From JBALVT01 sp045110675 (GTDB taxonomy: Bacteria > Pseudomonadota > Gammaproteobacteria > Pseudomonadales > Halieaceae): a stretch of DNA of 39,168 nt. This document shows positions 16,960 through 26,040 of the stretch, piece by piece; position 1 is the stretch's first letter, and each line of letters begins with the position of its first letter. The stretch is taken from positions 1 through 39,168 of the forward strand of contig JBGCGJ010000027.1 in NCBI GenBank assembly GCA_045110675.1. The letters run 5' to 3'. A program made the position numbers and the translations under genes. Under the pieces are notes generated by a model. It worked only from the letters and a program-made list of their open reading frames with translations, searched no databases and was not told where the DNA came from.

Positions 16960-17394
16960 ATGAACAAAGATGCGAACAAGGCAATCGTTGAAAAAATGTG
17001 GCAGGCCCTGAGCGATATGGACTGGGAAACAATGAAGGCTTGTATGCATCCGGACATCCACTATGAAGACGTACCCAGTGACGACCCCGGAGCGGATGGT
17101 CCCGAAAATTGTGTCAAGCGATTGCTAATCGCCTTCGGTCATCTGCAAAAACAAGAGCAAATTACCCATCACATTGCAGTCGATGGTGACGTCGTTTTTA
17201 TGGATCATACAGAGAAGTGGACTTTTAAGTCCGGAGAAAAAGCCGAGCATACCTTCGCGACAATGCATGAAATAAAAGATGGCTTAATCTATCGCTGGAG
17301 TGATTACTGGGACATGCAAAAGTTTGTCGGCCAATTTCCCGAGTGGTTCATTGAGGAAATGATCAAGGCAAGCGCCGACGACTTTACGGGTTAA
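16960..17394 (+). CDS. SnoaL-like/limonene-1,2-epoxide hydrolase-like protein
   Basis: A 144-residue cone-shaped alpha+beta barrel of the NTF2-like superfamily. KAIVEKMWQALSDMDWETM, HPDIHYEDVP and IYRWSDYWDMQKF match the limonene-1,2-epoxide hydrolase family; the DYWD motif keeps one catalytic Asp. The usual Arg-x-Asp pair of the catalytic triad appears as HTEKW (His and Glu), so epoxide hydrolase activity is uncertain. AGGAG lies 9 bases before the ATG. The pseudouridine synthase gene begins 4 bases after its stop. Confidence 0.75.
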   Translation: MNKDANKAIVEKMWQALSDMDWETMKACMHPDIHYEDVPSDDPGADGPENCVKRLLIAFGHLQKQEQITHHIAVDGDVVFMDHTEKWTFKSGEKAEHTFATMHEIKDGLIYRWSDYWDMQKFVGQFPEWFIEEMIKASADDFTG

Positions 17395-17398
17395 TCGT

Positions 17399-18127
17399 TT
17401 GCACTCCCGTCACTCGAAACAAGCTCGCCTTGATCGTTTTATCAGCAAGCACATGGGGATCCCCCGCTCCGATATCAGGGCAATTCTGGCAAGCGGGAGA
17501 ATCGAGGTCGATGGTGCTCCAGCAAACAGCATTAGTCAGGTCGTTGACCAGTTCAGTCATGTAAGCTTCGATAGCCAGGTACTGCAGGCGAATACACCGC
17601 GCTATATTATGCTGAACAAACCGGCCGGAGTGGTTAGTGCCACCAAGGATGAGCGACATCGGACGGTCGTGGATTTGATCGATGAGAAAAAGTCGGAGAA
17701 CTTGCATATAGCCGGCCGATTGGACTTCAATTCGACAGGATTACTTATACTCACCAATGACGGAGCCTGGTCCAGACGGCTGGCATCGCCTGAACTGGAG
17801 ATCGCTAAGCAATATTGTGTGTCCGTGGAAAAACCGCTGACCAAAGACTGCGTTGAAGCATTCGCCAGAGGTATGTATTTCCCATACGAGGGCATCACAA
17901 CACGACCCGCCGAGCTGCATATCGTTTCAGATAACCTGGCGAGAGTTGTTCTAACCGAGGGCCGCTATCACCAGATTAAACGTATGTTTGGAAACCTGGG
18001 TAACAAAGTGTTGACCCTCCACCGCTTCGCCATCGGCACGCTCTGTCTCGACCCCCAGCTGGCACCGGGACAATGTCGGCAATTGACGAAAACAGAGAGC
18101 GATAGTATTTTCGAAAAAACGCTGTAG
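17399..18127 (+). CDS. Pseudouridine synthase, RsuA/RluB/E/F family
   Basis: A 242-residue RNA-modifying enzyme that isomerises a specific rRNA uridine. An N-terminal S4 RNA-binding domain (RLDRFISKHMGIPRSDIRAIL, residues about 10-30, GRIEVDG) is followed by the catalytic domain with LNKPAGVVSATKDE and GRLDFNSTGLLILTNDG, which carries the nucleophilic Asp. EGRYHQIKRMFGNLGNKVLTLHR closes the domain. The S4 domain, size and RLDFNSTGL fit RsuA (16S U516) best, but RluE-like targets are not excluded. The start is TTG 4 bases after the preceding stop; the next ATG would cut into the S4 domain. Confidence 0.87.
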   Translation: MHSRHSKQARLDRFISKHMGIPRSDIRAILASGRIEVDGAPANSISQVVDQFSHVSFDSQVLQANTPRYIMLNKPAGVVSATKDERHRTVVDLIDEKKSENLHIAGRLDFNSTGLLILTNDGAWSRRLASPELEIAKQYCVSVEKPLTKDCVEAFARGMYFPYEGITTRPAELHIVSDNLARVVLTEGRYHQIKRMFGNLGNKVLTLHRFAIGTLCLDPQLAPGQCRQLTKTESDSIFEKTL

Positions 18128-18172
18128 TAGAATCAAAGGGAGAATATGAAAGCTCGATCAAGCCCTTGTTCC

Positions 18173-18844
18173 TCACAGAATCTGCGGCTTCGACCGCACC
18201 GCGTAGTCCTCAACTATACCCGGCAGTAAATCAAAGTCGTCAAAAACCCAATCGTGGTGTATCTCATCAACAGCACTCTTGCGATAGCCCTCGGAGTAGA
18301 GTGCGAAGGGAATAAACGCGCGCTTCGCCGTCAAGGCATCGGTCTCGCTGTCCCCGACATAGAGTGTCTGGCCGCCCCCAAGTTGCTCAATCGTTTTCAG
18401 TAGCATATCGGGTTCCGGCTTGCTACGTTCAACCATTCCACCGGCTATAAATGCATCAAATAGGGATTCAATACCCATATGTCGCACCACAGCTCGGGCA
18501 GGTAGTTCAGGCTTGTTGGTGCATATACCCAAGCTGTATCCGTTTTCTTTAAGAGATATCAAAGTAGATCGGACACCGGGATAAAACTCTGCTTTGTCGA
18601 CTGACGCTTCATATTCAACCAAAAAGTCTGCATGAATAGTGGCGTGGGTTTGGGTAGTTTCTGCAATCTCCCGGGCCGTCATCATCCGGCTGACAAAAAC
18701 CGCGGCGCCTTCACCGATGAAACTTCGGGTTTCCCCCAGGGTCAGCTCCTCCTTTCCATGGCGAGCAAGCACCGTTGACGCTGCGAACTGAATGTCCGGT
18801 GCACTGTCGATAAGCGTACCGTCAAGGTCGAAAACTATATTCAT
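18173..18844 (-). CDS. gph: HAD-family phosphatase, phosphoglycolate phosphatase-like
   Basis: A 223-residue HAD hydrolase. Motif I is MNIVFDLDGTLIDSAPDIQ (nucleophilic Asp6, Asp8), ICTNKP is motif II, a Lys in ERSKPEPDML is motif III, and YVGDSETDALTAK is motif IV. The helical cap fits subfamily IA phosphoglycolate phosphatases, which clear 2-phosphoglycolate from DNA repair or oxygenation. The ATG at 18844 is chosen because MNIVFDLDGT begins the fold; an upstream extension would run back into the PRMT gene. It starts 4 bases after the PRMT stop, so the two are almost certainly co-transcribed. Confidence 0.83.
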   Translation of the reverse strand: MNIVFDLDGTLIDSAPDIQFAASTVLARHGKEELTLGETRSFIGEGAAVFVSRMMTAREIAETTQTHATIHADFLVEYEASVDKAEFYPGVRSTLISLKENGYSLGICTNKPELPARAVVRHMGIESLFDAFIAGGMVERSKPEPDMLLKTIEQLGGGQTLYVGDSETDALTAKRAFIPFALYSEGYRKSAVDEIHHDWVFDDFDLLPGIVEDYAVRSKPQIL

Positions 18845-18848
18845 AAGC

Positions 18849-19853
18849 CTAGAGCTTCCCCTGAGATACGACTGGGTGCACACGTTGCTGGTGTTGCTGT
18901 TCGTTGACCGCGACGGTCTGCTCACCATCACTTATCGACCACGACCAGTACTGTTCGGTACCCACCCGCTCGGTTAAGGCAGAAATGGTAATCGTTACTT
19001 CGCGAGATGGGTCAACCGTAAAGCTCTCCGGTAGCGGAAACAAAATTTGATCCCAGTGGGTAGGCAAATCGTTGGGGCCGGTACTCAAATTCACCCCATC
19101 GCTCAACTGCGCGCTGAACCAACCGCATAGCGCGAAAACTTCAGTCTCTCTATCGGGCGTCAATATGCCGGTAAACACCCTGGGAATTTCGGCTTTTTCA
19201 ATGGTATGCATATCAAGAGAGCCGAGGTGCGCTGTACTTTCCAAAAGGCTTTCGGGATCCAAAGTCACTAAATCGGTTTGCTCAAAGGGCACATCGGCTA
19301 TCGCCGAAAAATCAATATCGTAGGGTTGGTCCCTAAGAAACGAAAGATCTTCCAGCAGATCTTCATCGCAAACCAATCCCGCGTGCAGGCTCACCTGAGC
19401 CGGTATCATAGTGCCACCGGGCACCAGAAAACGATCCCGAACTGCCAGCAAGGGTTCAAGCATGGCTTCATAAAACAAACAGTGTCCCATCCATTCCGAG
19501 ACAATGACATCAACCTTGTCAGCCAACTCAAGAGAGTGATGGTCATCATGATAGAAATCGATGTTATCGAAACCGTTTTGCCGGGAAATTTCTCTGGCCG
19601 TTTTTATAAAGGGTGAGCGATCGACGGCTATCACCTTTTCCGCGCCAGTGCGCGCTGCAAACATCGATAAAACGCCGGTGCCACAGCCAAAATCCAACAC
19701 TGATTGCCCGCACTCGACCACTTCAATAATCGATTTTTCATAAGCGTCGGTTCTCACGACGTCCTGCAACATCACCTTGTGCATTGCCACGTCGCGATAG
19801 GACATACGGTAGGACGTTGGCGAACTCTGGTCGCTATCTGTGTCGGTGCTCAT
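18849..19853 (-). CDS. Protein arginine methyltransferase (PRMT family, type I-like)
   Basis: A 334-residue protein that aligns along its length with eukaryotic PRMT1-type enzymes, which transfer methyl groups from SAM to arginine in proteins. In order: SYRDVAMHKVMLQDVVRTDAY (about 18-38, SAM-covering helix), motif I VLDFGCGTGVLSMFAA (about 62-77), the double-E loop VSEWMGHCLFYEAM (E120, E129), MIPAQVSLHAG starting the beta-barrel, and a THW loop LPTHWDQILFPL (T265-W267). All hallmark residues are present. Full PRMTs are rare in bacteria, where related genes are often labelled L11 methyltransferase. The downstream gph gene is 4 bases away; the substrate is unknown and nothing nearby is Arg/Gly-rich. 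Confidence 0.85.
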   Translation of the reverse strand: MSTDTDSDQSSPTSYRMSYRDVAMHKVMLQDVVRTDAYEKSIIEVVECGQSVLDFGCGTGVLSMFAARTGAEKVIAVDRSPFIKTAREISRQNGFDNIDFYHDDHHSLELADKVDVIVSEWMGHCLFYEAMLEPLLAVRDRFLVPGGTMIPAQVSLHAGLVCDEDLLEDLSFLRDQPYDIDFSAIADVPFEQTDLVTLDPESLLESTAHLGSLDMHTIEKAEIPRVFTGILTPDRETEVFALCGWFSAQLSDGVNLSTGPNDLPTHWDQILFPLPESFTVDPSREVTITISALTERVGTEQYWSWSISDGEQTVAVNEQQHQQRVHPVVSQGKL

Positions 19854-20011
19854 GCTTATTCCATTAGGTTTAGTTATGACTATCGTGACCGGGGGAGCAT
19901 CATATCAGAAGGTTTCGGGGAGCACGCACACAGCAAGAACCTTCGAATTCTAATGGAAAGTGGCAGTTGTACTTCATATACAATAACCACCTCAAAAACT
20001 CGGGAAACACA

Positions 20012-20530
20012 ATGAAAAAGCGCAGCAACCCCTTAGACCGATTCGCCCGCGATCTGCCTCCAGGAACGCTAAGCTGGATTGGTGTTCGCAATGAGCGGCG
20101 TGGCCATATAACCAGCGTACAGCATGCTCAGGCCGTTGCTACATTGGGTATCGAAGGCGATCATCGAATGACCAAAACACCAGTCTCCGGCAGGCAAGTG
20201 ACACTAATATCAGAAGAGTTTATTCATCAGATCGCACATTTTACCGGTCATCAAGAGATCGATCCCGCCCTGCTTCGCCGCAACCTGGTGGTACGGGGAA
20301 TCAACCTAAATGCACTTCGCCACCAGCGCTTCGAAATTGGAGATGCACTTTTCGAAGCAACCGCATTGTGCCACCCCTGCTCCAGAATGGAGACGGCACT
20401 GGGCAAAGGTGGCGTCGCTGCAATGCTGGGGCACGGCGGGCTGTGTGCGCGTATTCTCAAAACCGGCACCATTACCGTTGGCGATCAATTGATGGTTCGG
20501 CCCGAAGGTGAAAACCTTAGCCTCTTCTAG
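20012..20530 (+). CDS. MOSC domain protein
   Basis: A 172-residue MOSC (MOCO sulfurase C-terminal) protein. GIEGDHRMTK, GRQVTLISEEFI, LRRNLVVRGINLNAL and ATALCHPCSRME are the family core; the conserved Cys in HPC is the presumed sulfur or metal-cofactor ligand. Stand-alone MOSC proteins such as YiiM reduce N-hydroxylated compounds together with molybdenum cofactor. An upstream ATG at 19967 would add 15 residues unlike the family. The stop overlaps the convergent transporter gene by 4 bases. Confidence 0.85.
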   Translation: MKKRSNPLDRFARDLPPGTLSWIGVRNERRGHITSVQHAQAVATLGIEGDHRMTKTPVSGRQVTLISEEFIHQIAHFTGHQEIDPALLRRNLVVRGINLNALRHQRFEIGDALFEATALCHPCSRMETALGKGGVAAMLGHGGLCARILKTGTITVGDQLMVRPEGENLSLF

Positions 20531-21849
20531 CTTTTTTGGGAATCCAGCTGAGCAATTTTTACCTTGTGCTGACGCCCCAACCAAACTGATACGACCATCC
20601 ACAACAGCGCCAACGGTACAGCCATAAAAGCGATACTGCCAATGCTGAAGCCCGCTGCACGCAAACCGCCTGAGAGCCAAGCTGCCAGTGCGTCCCCCGC
20701 TCGGTAAACAGACGTATCGATAAAGTTTTTCGCTTTGTATTTTTCAGCTCTGCTGAGTACCACATAGAGAGCTTCTCGGGCAGGGTTGATAATGGCGTAA
20801 TAGCCCGTTCGTCGAACGACCTGCAAGGTGATCACGACCCAGAGCAGAGATAAACCCATAGTTGACGCAGAGCCTAAAACCATCAAACCGATAACCAACA
20901 GGGCTGGTACCAGTGCCAGAGACCATCCCAGGCCGACCCAGCGAATCAATCTGCCTGTGATAAATAGCTGGAAAACTATCGTGAGTACGTTTACTAACAG
21001 ATCTACCCTGGCGAACATAGCAGTACGAGTATTAGCGTCGGCAAAGGCATCGGCAATAATTTGCACCTGCTGGAAGTACAGAAATGTCGACAACACGCTA
21101 TAGGAAAGCATCAACACACAAATCCCCATCAGATATGGCGAGCGCCAAACCAAAACCACTCCACTCCAGAGCCCACCACCTAAAGTTTTATTCGCATTGC
21201 CCTGGACCATAGCTGCTGGAGAATTTGCAGTGCTCGGTGCCTGCGCGTCCATTTTCTCATCAGCGTCGACAATTTTCGCTATGCATCCTATGGCAAATAG
21301 TAGAAACATGGCCGACAACAACAGTAAGTTATGAGGTGCAACAAGATCGATAAGCGTAGTGGTAATAAGCGGTCCGGTGATCGCACCGGCGGAGCCACCT
21401 GCAGCAATAAATCCGAACAGACGCTGTGCCTGTTGATCATCAAACAAGTCCGTCATAAAACTCCAGAAAACAGAGACTACGAACAGATTGAAAACGTTGA
21501 CCCAAAGATAAAAGCTCTGAGCTACCATTTCAGCATCGGGGTAAAAGCGAAACAGAATGTGGTAAGCCAGCAGGTTGACGATAAAGAAGGCGTAGATAAA
21601 CGGCAGGAACTTGCGCCTGGGCCAACGGGAGGTCAGCCAACCAAACAGCGGTACCAAGGCCAACATCAGACAAATGGTGACCAAATAGAGATACTGTAGG
21701 TTTTCCACCCCGGCACTAATGCCCATGGTGTCGCGAATCGGCCGAATAATGTAATAGCTGCAAAGCAGGCAGTAAAAGTAGGTAAATGCCCACAGCAACG
21801 TTGCCAGCTCGTGCCGTCTGACATCAACTAGGCGAGTCAGGAACTCAAT
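20527..21849 (-). CDS. MFS/ATP-ADP-carrier-like transporter, apparent AUU start
   Basis: A 440-residue inner-membrane protein with about twelve helices related to NTP/NDP exchange-type transporters (YYIIRPIRDTMGISAG early, WSFMTDLFDDQQAQRLFGFIAAGGSAGAITGP in the middle, RAEKYKAKNFIDTSVYRAGDALAAW late). The family N-terminus LTRLVDVRRHELATLLWAF is encoded upstream of the first TTG (21798), so that TTG is not the start. The only usual-distance initiation site in this frame is ATT at 21849, 6 bases after GAGGAG; the preceding in-frame stop is at 21870. Substrate unknown. It overlaps the MOSC stop tail to tail. Confidence 0.78.
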   Translation of the reverse strand: MEFLTRLVDVRRHELATLLWAFTYFYCLLCSYYIIRPIRDTMGISAGVENLQYLYLVTICLMLALVPLFGWLTSRWPRRKFLPFIYAFFIVNLLAYHILFRFYPDAEMVAQSFYLWVNVFNLFVVSVFWSFMTDLFDDQQAQRLFGFIAAGGSAGAITGPLITTTLIDLVAPHNLLLLSAMFLLFAIGCIAKIVDADEKMDAQAPSTANSPAAMVQGNANKTLGGGLWSGVVLVWRSPYLMGICVLMLSYSVLSTFLYFQQVQIIADAFADANTRTAMFARVDLLVNVLTIVFQLFITGRLIRWVGLGWSLALVPALLVIGLMVLGSASTMGLSLLWVVITLQVVRRTGYYAIINPAREALYVVLSRAEKYKAKNFIDTSVYRAGDALAAWLSGGLRAAGFSIGSIAFMAVPLALLWMVVSVWLGRQHKVKIAQLDSQKS

Positions 21850-21855
21850 AGTATG

Positions 21856-21861
21856 CTCCTC
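21856..21861 (-). promoter_or_regulatory. Shine-Dalgarno that points to an AUU start codon
   Basis: GAGGAG followed by the spacer CATACT and ATT. No ATG, GTG or TTG lies at a workable distance in the transporter frame. Confidence 0.55.
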
Positions 21862-21883
21862 AACAAGCTACGCGATCATCCAA

Positions 21884-24373
21884 CTACTCCGAAATAGATT
21901 CTCTGCGGATTTCCTGTTCATCCCTGGCGGGTTCACAAAATGGCATATCAATCCAATCGCCATCAGAGTAGAGCTCTGTACTGTCGGCAAAGTGGTCTGA
22001 GGCCGGGTCGGTGGACTGAGAATACGTTAGTATCGCGTAAGCGTCCGGGCAATCACTCTCATTCCAGGTAACTGCCTGAATATAGCTATTCCCATGAGTG
22101 ATTCTGGAGTAGCCCTCTCCATCATAGAGGTTTGAGGTAATAACGCTGAACATCATTGAACTCGAGCCACCGTGTATTGGGTAGCGCTCTCCATTCTTCT
22201 CAGAAAACTGAACCTCGCCCCAGGGTCGATTCATGGGAATGTCGGCTTCTACCAAACGAGCGACACCATCAGCCAAGGCTTGCCGTATTGATTCTACAAC
22301 CGCAGCATCGGCAGTGTTCAAGTCACGAGGTGTATTAATCGGATCTGCGGCATCGAACGCGACGGCCCAAAGCCCTTCGGTATCGCGAGCTCTCTGCCAA
22401 AATTCCCAGAAGATGTGCGCGCCAACGCTGTCAACCAGGTGTGTTCTGTCCCAGGCATCCAGCACCGCACAAGCCTCTGCGACTGTGGCCGGCGCAGTGC
22501 TATAGGAGGACCAATCCGTAACCGCGTTGCAAACTGCGACAACATCGTCGACAACCAATTCAGCGGTATAATTGGTGGCCTGATAATGCATTTGGCGGAT
22601 ATTGTCGATATTGAACCCGGGCTCGCCCAGGCCATCAGTGCCCGCGATACGCTTTTCCGCCTGCTCAAAAGTATGGCGCGTGCGCAAAGTCTGTTCTACA
22701 CCTTCCTTGCCGATGATAGGTGAGAAGCCTTCCAGCAACATACGAGGGTTGGAGAGCCAGTAGCTGTCGTTTGCATTAGCGCCGTACTCGCGAGTTTCGA
22801 GTTTAGGCAGGCTGTCGTAATTGAAAATACCCTCGCGCACATCGGGGTCGTTGCCCCATTCACAATCGGAATCAGATCCATCCATGGTGAGGCGATCCGC
22901 AGCGGTCAGGGTTTGCTGCAACAGGCCTCGCACACAGCTGTTGTACTGACTTGTCGTGACGTGCGGAACGGTAGTTATATCGCTGTACAGCGCATCACCG
23001 TATCGATCAGCTGCGATGGTATTCGCCCAGGGGTTGGCTACGGCGCGCAAGGCCTGCTTGAACTGACCCAAATCTGCAGCTCTGCCAAGATTAATGGTCT
23101 GATCAACAATACCCAGATTTTCCAGATTGACATCCCGATAGGTGACCAGTGTACCCAAAGCATTCGGCCAGCCGGCGAGCAGTGGACTGACACTGCCCAA
23201 ATCGACAATGGGACCATAATGTGAAAGATAGAATGTATGCTCTGTGGTCTCTAAAGAGCCATCGTCTAGGAGCAGCTGTGCACTCACGGACTGGGTCTCC
23301 AGATCGCGGACTTCTCCGTCATAGATATACTGCAGAGGATTTTCCGGATTGAGCTCCAGCTCGTAAAAGGTAAAGCGCGCAGCTGTGCTCACCGTCGCCG
23401 ACCAGGCCAGATTTCGGTTGAATCCGATCAACGGCGCTGGCGCCCCATAGAGTGTGGCGCCCATGACATCGTATTCATCGCCCATAGTGAGGCGCAGCAT
23501 ATGAAAGCGCAGTTGCCCCTGCCAGGCGAAATGAGGGTTGCCCAGAAGAATACCTGAATCGGTTTGCGACGCCTGCTCTCCAATCGCATAGGCATTGCTA
23601 CCCAGCGTTTCCGCTTCGGACACATGCATTGCCGCATCAAGAGACTCCCGGTTCACAGATGCCAGCAAAGATTCCTCAAGCACTCCACGACTAGACGGTT
23701 TAAATTGCGTTACGGTGTTTTGGGGACTCGCGGCCACGGCAAAATCGACCAGCTGAACGGTACTGGCAAACAAAACGGTCTTATGGAGCAGGCGAACGGT
23801 ATCCATCAGGTCTATCTCGCGCACCCATTCTCCACCTCTGCAACCGGCCTCCCCCTCTGCGAGGTTGTCCACCCCCGTTTCGCGCAGATACCGGTTTATG
23901 CCCGCTGCATAGCCCGTGAGATTCTCTACAACATAGTCTGGCAATTCATCGATTATTCGGTTGATCCGCTCGTCAGAATTAACAAGCTTCATAACCAGGT
24001 CAAAATTCAGGTCACCGTAATTCGACGGCGGAAACGTTGAACTGACATCGGCACCGGTGTCGTCGCCGAAATAGCGCGCCGACTTACCCTGCACACTCAC
24101 ATAATCACTCATTAGCGCACAAAAATTTTGCTGCGCTATAGCGTAGCCATACCCGTAACCCAAGCTGCCCCAGTCCTGGGCCCTAACATGAGGGATACCA
24201 AACTGAGTCCATACAATATCGGCCTGATAGCTTAATTCTGGCTCCGGAGTGTTAGGAGTGTTATCTGGTGGCGCTACGTTGGCACGTCGAGAATCACTTG
24301 AATCACTGCAGGACAACAAAAAAGTGGAAATCCCGACAGCGATGAAAATCCTGGGAATGATATTGAGCAGCAC
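21884..24373 (-). CDS. Penicillin acylase-family lipoprotein (AHL/beta-lactam acylase-like)
   Basis: An 829-residue Ntn-hydrolase precursor. The N-terminus is a lipoprotein signal ending FLLSC (Cys22), followed by a Ser/Pro linker, so it should be anchored at the envelope. The alpha chain starts WTQFGIPHVRAQDWGSLGYG; autocleavage before Ser259 in ETLGSNAYAIG makes the beta chain with Ser as nucleophile, and GNPHFAW and NDSYWLSNPR supply oxyanion and catalytic residues. Family members hydrolyse amide bonds in acyl-homoserine lactones, beta-lactams or aculeacin. The start is GTG with AAGGG 7 bases before. The closest relatives by layout are PvdQ/AhlM-type acylases, but the substrate is inferred. 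Confidence 0.87.
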   Translation of the reverse strand: MLLNIIPRIFIAVGISTFLLSCSDSSDSRRANVAPPDNTPNTPEPELSYQADIVWTQFGIPHVRAQDWGSLGYGYGYAIAQQNFCALMSDYVSVQGKSARYFGDDTGADVSSTFPPSNYGDLNFDLVMKLVNSDERINRIIDELPDYVVENLTGYAAGINRYLRETGVDNLAEGEAGCRGGEWVREIDLMDTVRLLHKTVLFASTVQLVDFAVAASPQNTVTQFKPSSRGVLEESLLASVNRESLDAAMHVSEAETLGSNAYAIGEQASQTDSGILLGNPHFAWQGQLRFHMLRLTMGDEYDVMGATLYGAPAPLIGFNRNLAWSATVSTAARFTFYELELNPENPLQYIYDGEVRDLETQSVSAQLLLDDGSLETTEHTFYLSHYGPIVDLGSVSPLLAGWPNALGTLVTYRDVNLENLGIVDQTINLGRAADLGQFKQALRAVANPWANTIAADRYGDALYSDITTVPHVTTSQYNSCVRGLLQQTLTAADRLTMDGSDSDCEWGNDPDVREGIFNYDSLPKLETREYGANANDSYWLSNPRMLLEGFSPIIGKEGVEQTLRTRHTFEQAEKRIAGTDGLGEPGFNIDNIRQMHYQATNYTAELVVDDVVAVCNAVTDWSSYSTAPATVAEACAVLDAWDRTHLVDSVGAHIFWEFWQRARDTEGLWAVAFDAADPINTPRDLNTADAAVVESIRQALADGVARLVEADIPMNRPWGEVQFSEKNGERYPIHGGSSSMMFSVITSNLYDGEGYSRITHGNSYIQAVTWNESDCPDAYAILTYSQSTDPASDHFADSTELYSDGDWIDMPFCEPARDEQEIRRESISE

Positions 24374-24553
24374 AATGAAGCCCTTTGACAGAGGAGTGAC
24401 TGTTCATCATAACCGGAGGTGGGGAAAAATCCAGCAAGGCTGTAGGTCTCGTCGCCCCAAATTGTTCTACCTCCGACAGCAGCCGGAGTCTAGGAATAGA
24501 CAATGGAAACGGGCGTTTCCGAATTCTACTCAGCAGGGAGAATAATGGCGACG

Positions 24554-25597
24554 CTAGCCGAGCTTGAGCAACGTCTCACAACCTGTGCCGGCTATCACAG
24601 CGTCCACGCGCCCGCGATCAATCTCGCTGAGCGCTTGATATTGCTCGTTAATCCACTTGAGGCACTTTGCCTGATAGGGAAATGTCTGCTGGGTCCACAG
24701 GGCACCATCGAGTTCGGACTCCCAGGTTTTTTCTCCTGCCTGCACCGCTTTAAGATTGGCGAGCTGCGCAGGGGCATACATTCTTCCCACTTCATTAAGT
24801 ATTCCATGCAATGTATCCGGAGATTGTTCGAGCACATTCCAATCGCTCTCTGCTGGCTCCAGGCCACTCAAGTCGGATACCAGATCTACCCACGCCACGG
24901 TTCGCGGAGATATCTCATGGGTAATCGCTCGCGGTGTGGGATCAAAACCAACTAACTGAGTAAGCTGGCCATGAATGGCAAAGTCACCGGCACCCGGCCG
25001 CTGCCCCAGCATGAACGGCTGTTGTGCCAAGTGATTTTCCATGGCCTTTAAGAACCGCCGGTAGCTCGCGTCGATAATGGGAGCGGTCGTGTCATTGGAC
25101 CCGACGACATAGAGCCTTCCAATCTGCCGATCAGAAAAGTGAGTCTTAAGTTGAGCGTGGTCACTGGGAGCGAGGCTGACGTTGTAACCCAGTGGCAATA
25201 ATGTGCCTGCGTTGTCGGCATCGGCCTCGGGGTGCCACCGATAGTGAAACATGTATTTGGTGCACCATTCGTCGGCGAAGTCTTCTAGCAAATAGTCGAT
25301 AAATGCCAATGCAGGGTCAGTGGGCAACACCGACCTACCCGGATACATATCCTCGAGCCTGCGAATAATCGGCGTTGAATCACACACCGCCTGAGCTTGC
25401 CCATTGTCATCATCAAGAATATAGGTGGGCAGAAGAATGGGCTTCGGCGCGGCTAAACCCATTTTCGGTAGCAACTCCTCAGGTTGCCCCCACAACATGT
25501 TGTAGGGAATATGCCGATAGCGCATCAGCGCCAGCATCTTTCTGGTATAAGGCGAAGGTGGCGCACCAATCAGCTGTACTCTTTTTGCTTCCGACAT
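24554..25597 (-). CDS. Glutathione S-transferase family protein
   Basis: A 347-residue cytoplasmic protein. The N-terminal thioredoxin-fold domain begins VQLIGAPPSPYTRKMLALMRYRHIPY, with Ser in the position that is often Cys or Ser in such GSTs, and AVCDSTPIIRRLEDMYPGRSV is the glutathione-binding Ser segment. An all-alpha C-terminal domain has PFMLGQRPGAGDFAIHGQLTQLVGFDPTP. It is longer than a classic GST (about 220 aa), with an insertion and a C-terminal extension. AGGAG lies 11 bases upstream of the ATG. The 180-base gap to the acylase gene holds nothing recognisable. Confidence 0.8.
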   Translation of the reverse strand: MSEAKRVQLIGAPPSPYTRKMLALMRYRHIPYNMLWGQPEELLPKMGLAAPKPILLPTYILDDDNGQAQAVCDSTPIIRRLEDMYPGRSVLPTDPALAFIDYLLEDFADEWCTKYMFHYRWHPEADADNAGTLLPLGYNVSLAPSDHAQLKTHFSDRQIGRLYVVGSNDTTAPIIDASYRRFLKAMENHLAQQPFMLGQRPGAGDFAIHGQLTQLVGFDPTPRAITHEISPRTVAWVDLVSDLSGLEPAESDWNVLEQSPDTLHGILNEVGRMYAPAQLANLKAVQAGEKTWESELDGALWTQQTFPYQAKCLKWINEQYQALSEIDRGRVDAVIAGTGCETLLKLG

Positions 25598-25671
25598 GTT
25601 GCTAACGACTCCTGAACACTTTAGCTATCCACAGTTTACTCAACGCATGCTCTATCGCGTCACCCGGATTT

Positions 25672-25962
25672 CTATACGGTATCGAGAACCTCAACCTCTG
25701 GCGCAGCCGCTACCAGTGGGCCCAATATCTTGTTGGCATCTGCAAAGTGTTGGGACTTACCGTGTGCGTCCAGGTCAGCTTCGCTGTGATACTGTTCCAA
25801 CACTTTGTAAACAACAGGGTCGGTTTTACTGCGGTGCAGGATATAGAAAATATTGCCGGGCTCATTGGCCTTTACCTGTTCCGCGAGCGCAAGAAACGCC
25901 GCTTCAAATTCAGCGTTCTTACCTTCTTGAATAGTGATTTTTGCTACGACTCCAATAGCCAT
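25672..25962 (-). CDS. ABM-domain monooxygenase (quinol monooxygenase-like)
   Basis: A 96-residue dimeric alpha+beta barrel of the antibiotic biosynthesis monooxygenase family. AKITIQEGKNAEFEAAF, FYILHRSKTDPVVYKVLEQYHSEADLDAHGKSQHF is the family core. Relatives such as YgiN oxidise quinols or small aromatics without a cofactor. The ATG at 25962 is chosen for the GAGGAAAG just upstream; a start at 26004 would add 14 residues, including that site. It lies between the GST and isomerase genes on the same strand. Confidence 0.83.
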   Translation of the reverse strand: MAIGVVAKITIQEGKNAEFEAAFLALAEQVKANEPGNIFYILHRSKTDPVVYKVLEQYHSEADLDAHGKSQHFADANKILGPLVAAAPEVEVLDTV

Positions 25963-26040
25963 CTGTCTTTCCTCTAGGTTAATGTTCACTTTTATTTGTC
26001 GCACAATTCCCGCCTGAGAAATCGAGCTGCGAGTAGCCTG

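Noticed and set aside
24374..24553. Gap between acylase and GST genes as a hidden gene or RNA
   Set aside because: No coding frame with family-like sequence, ribosome site or strong hairpin was seen.
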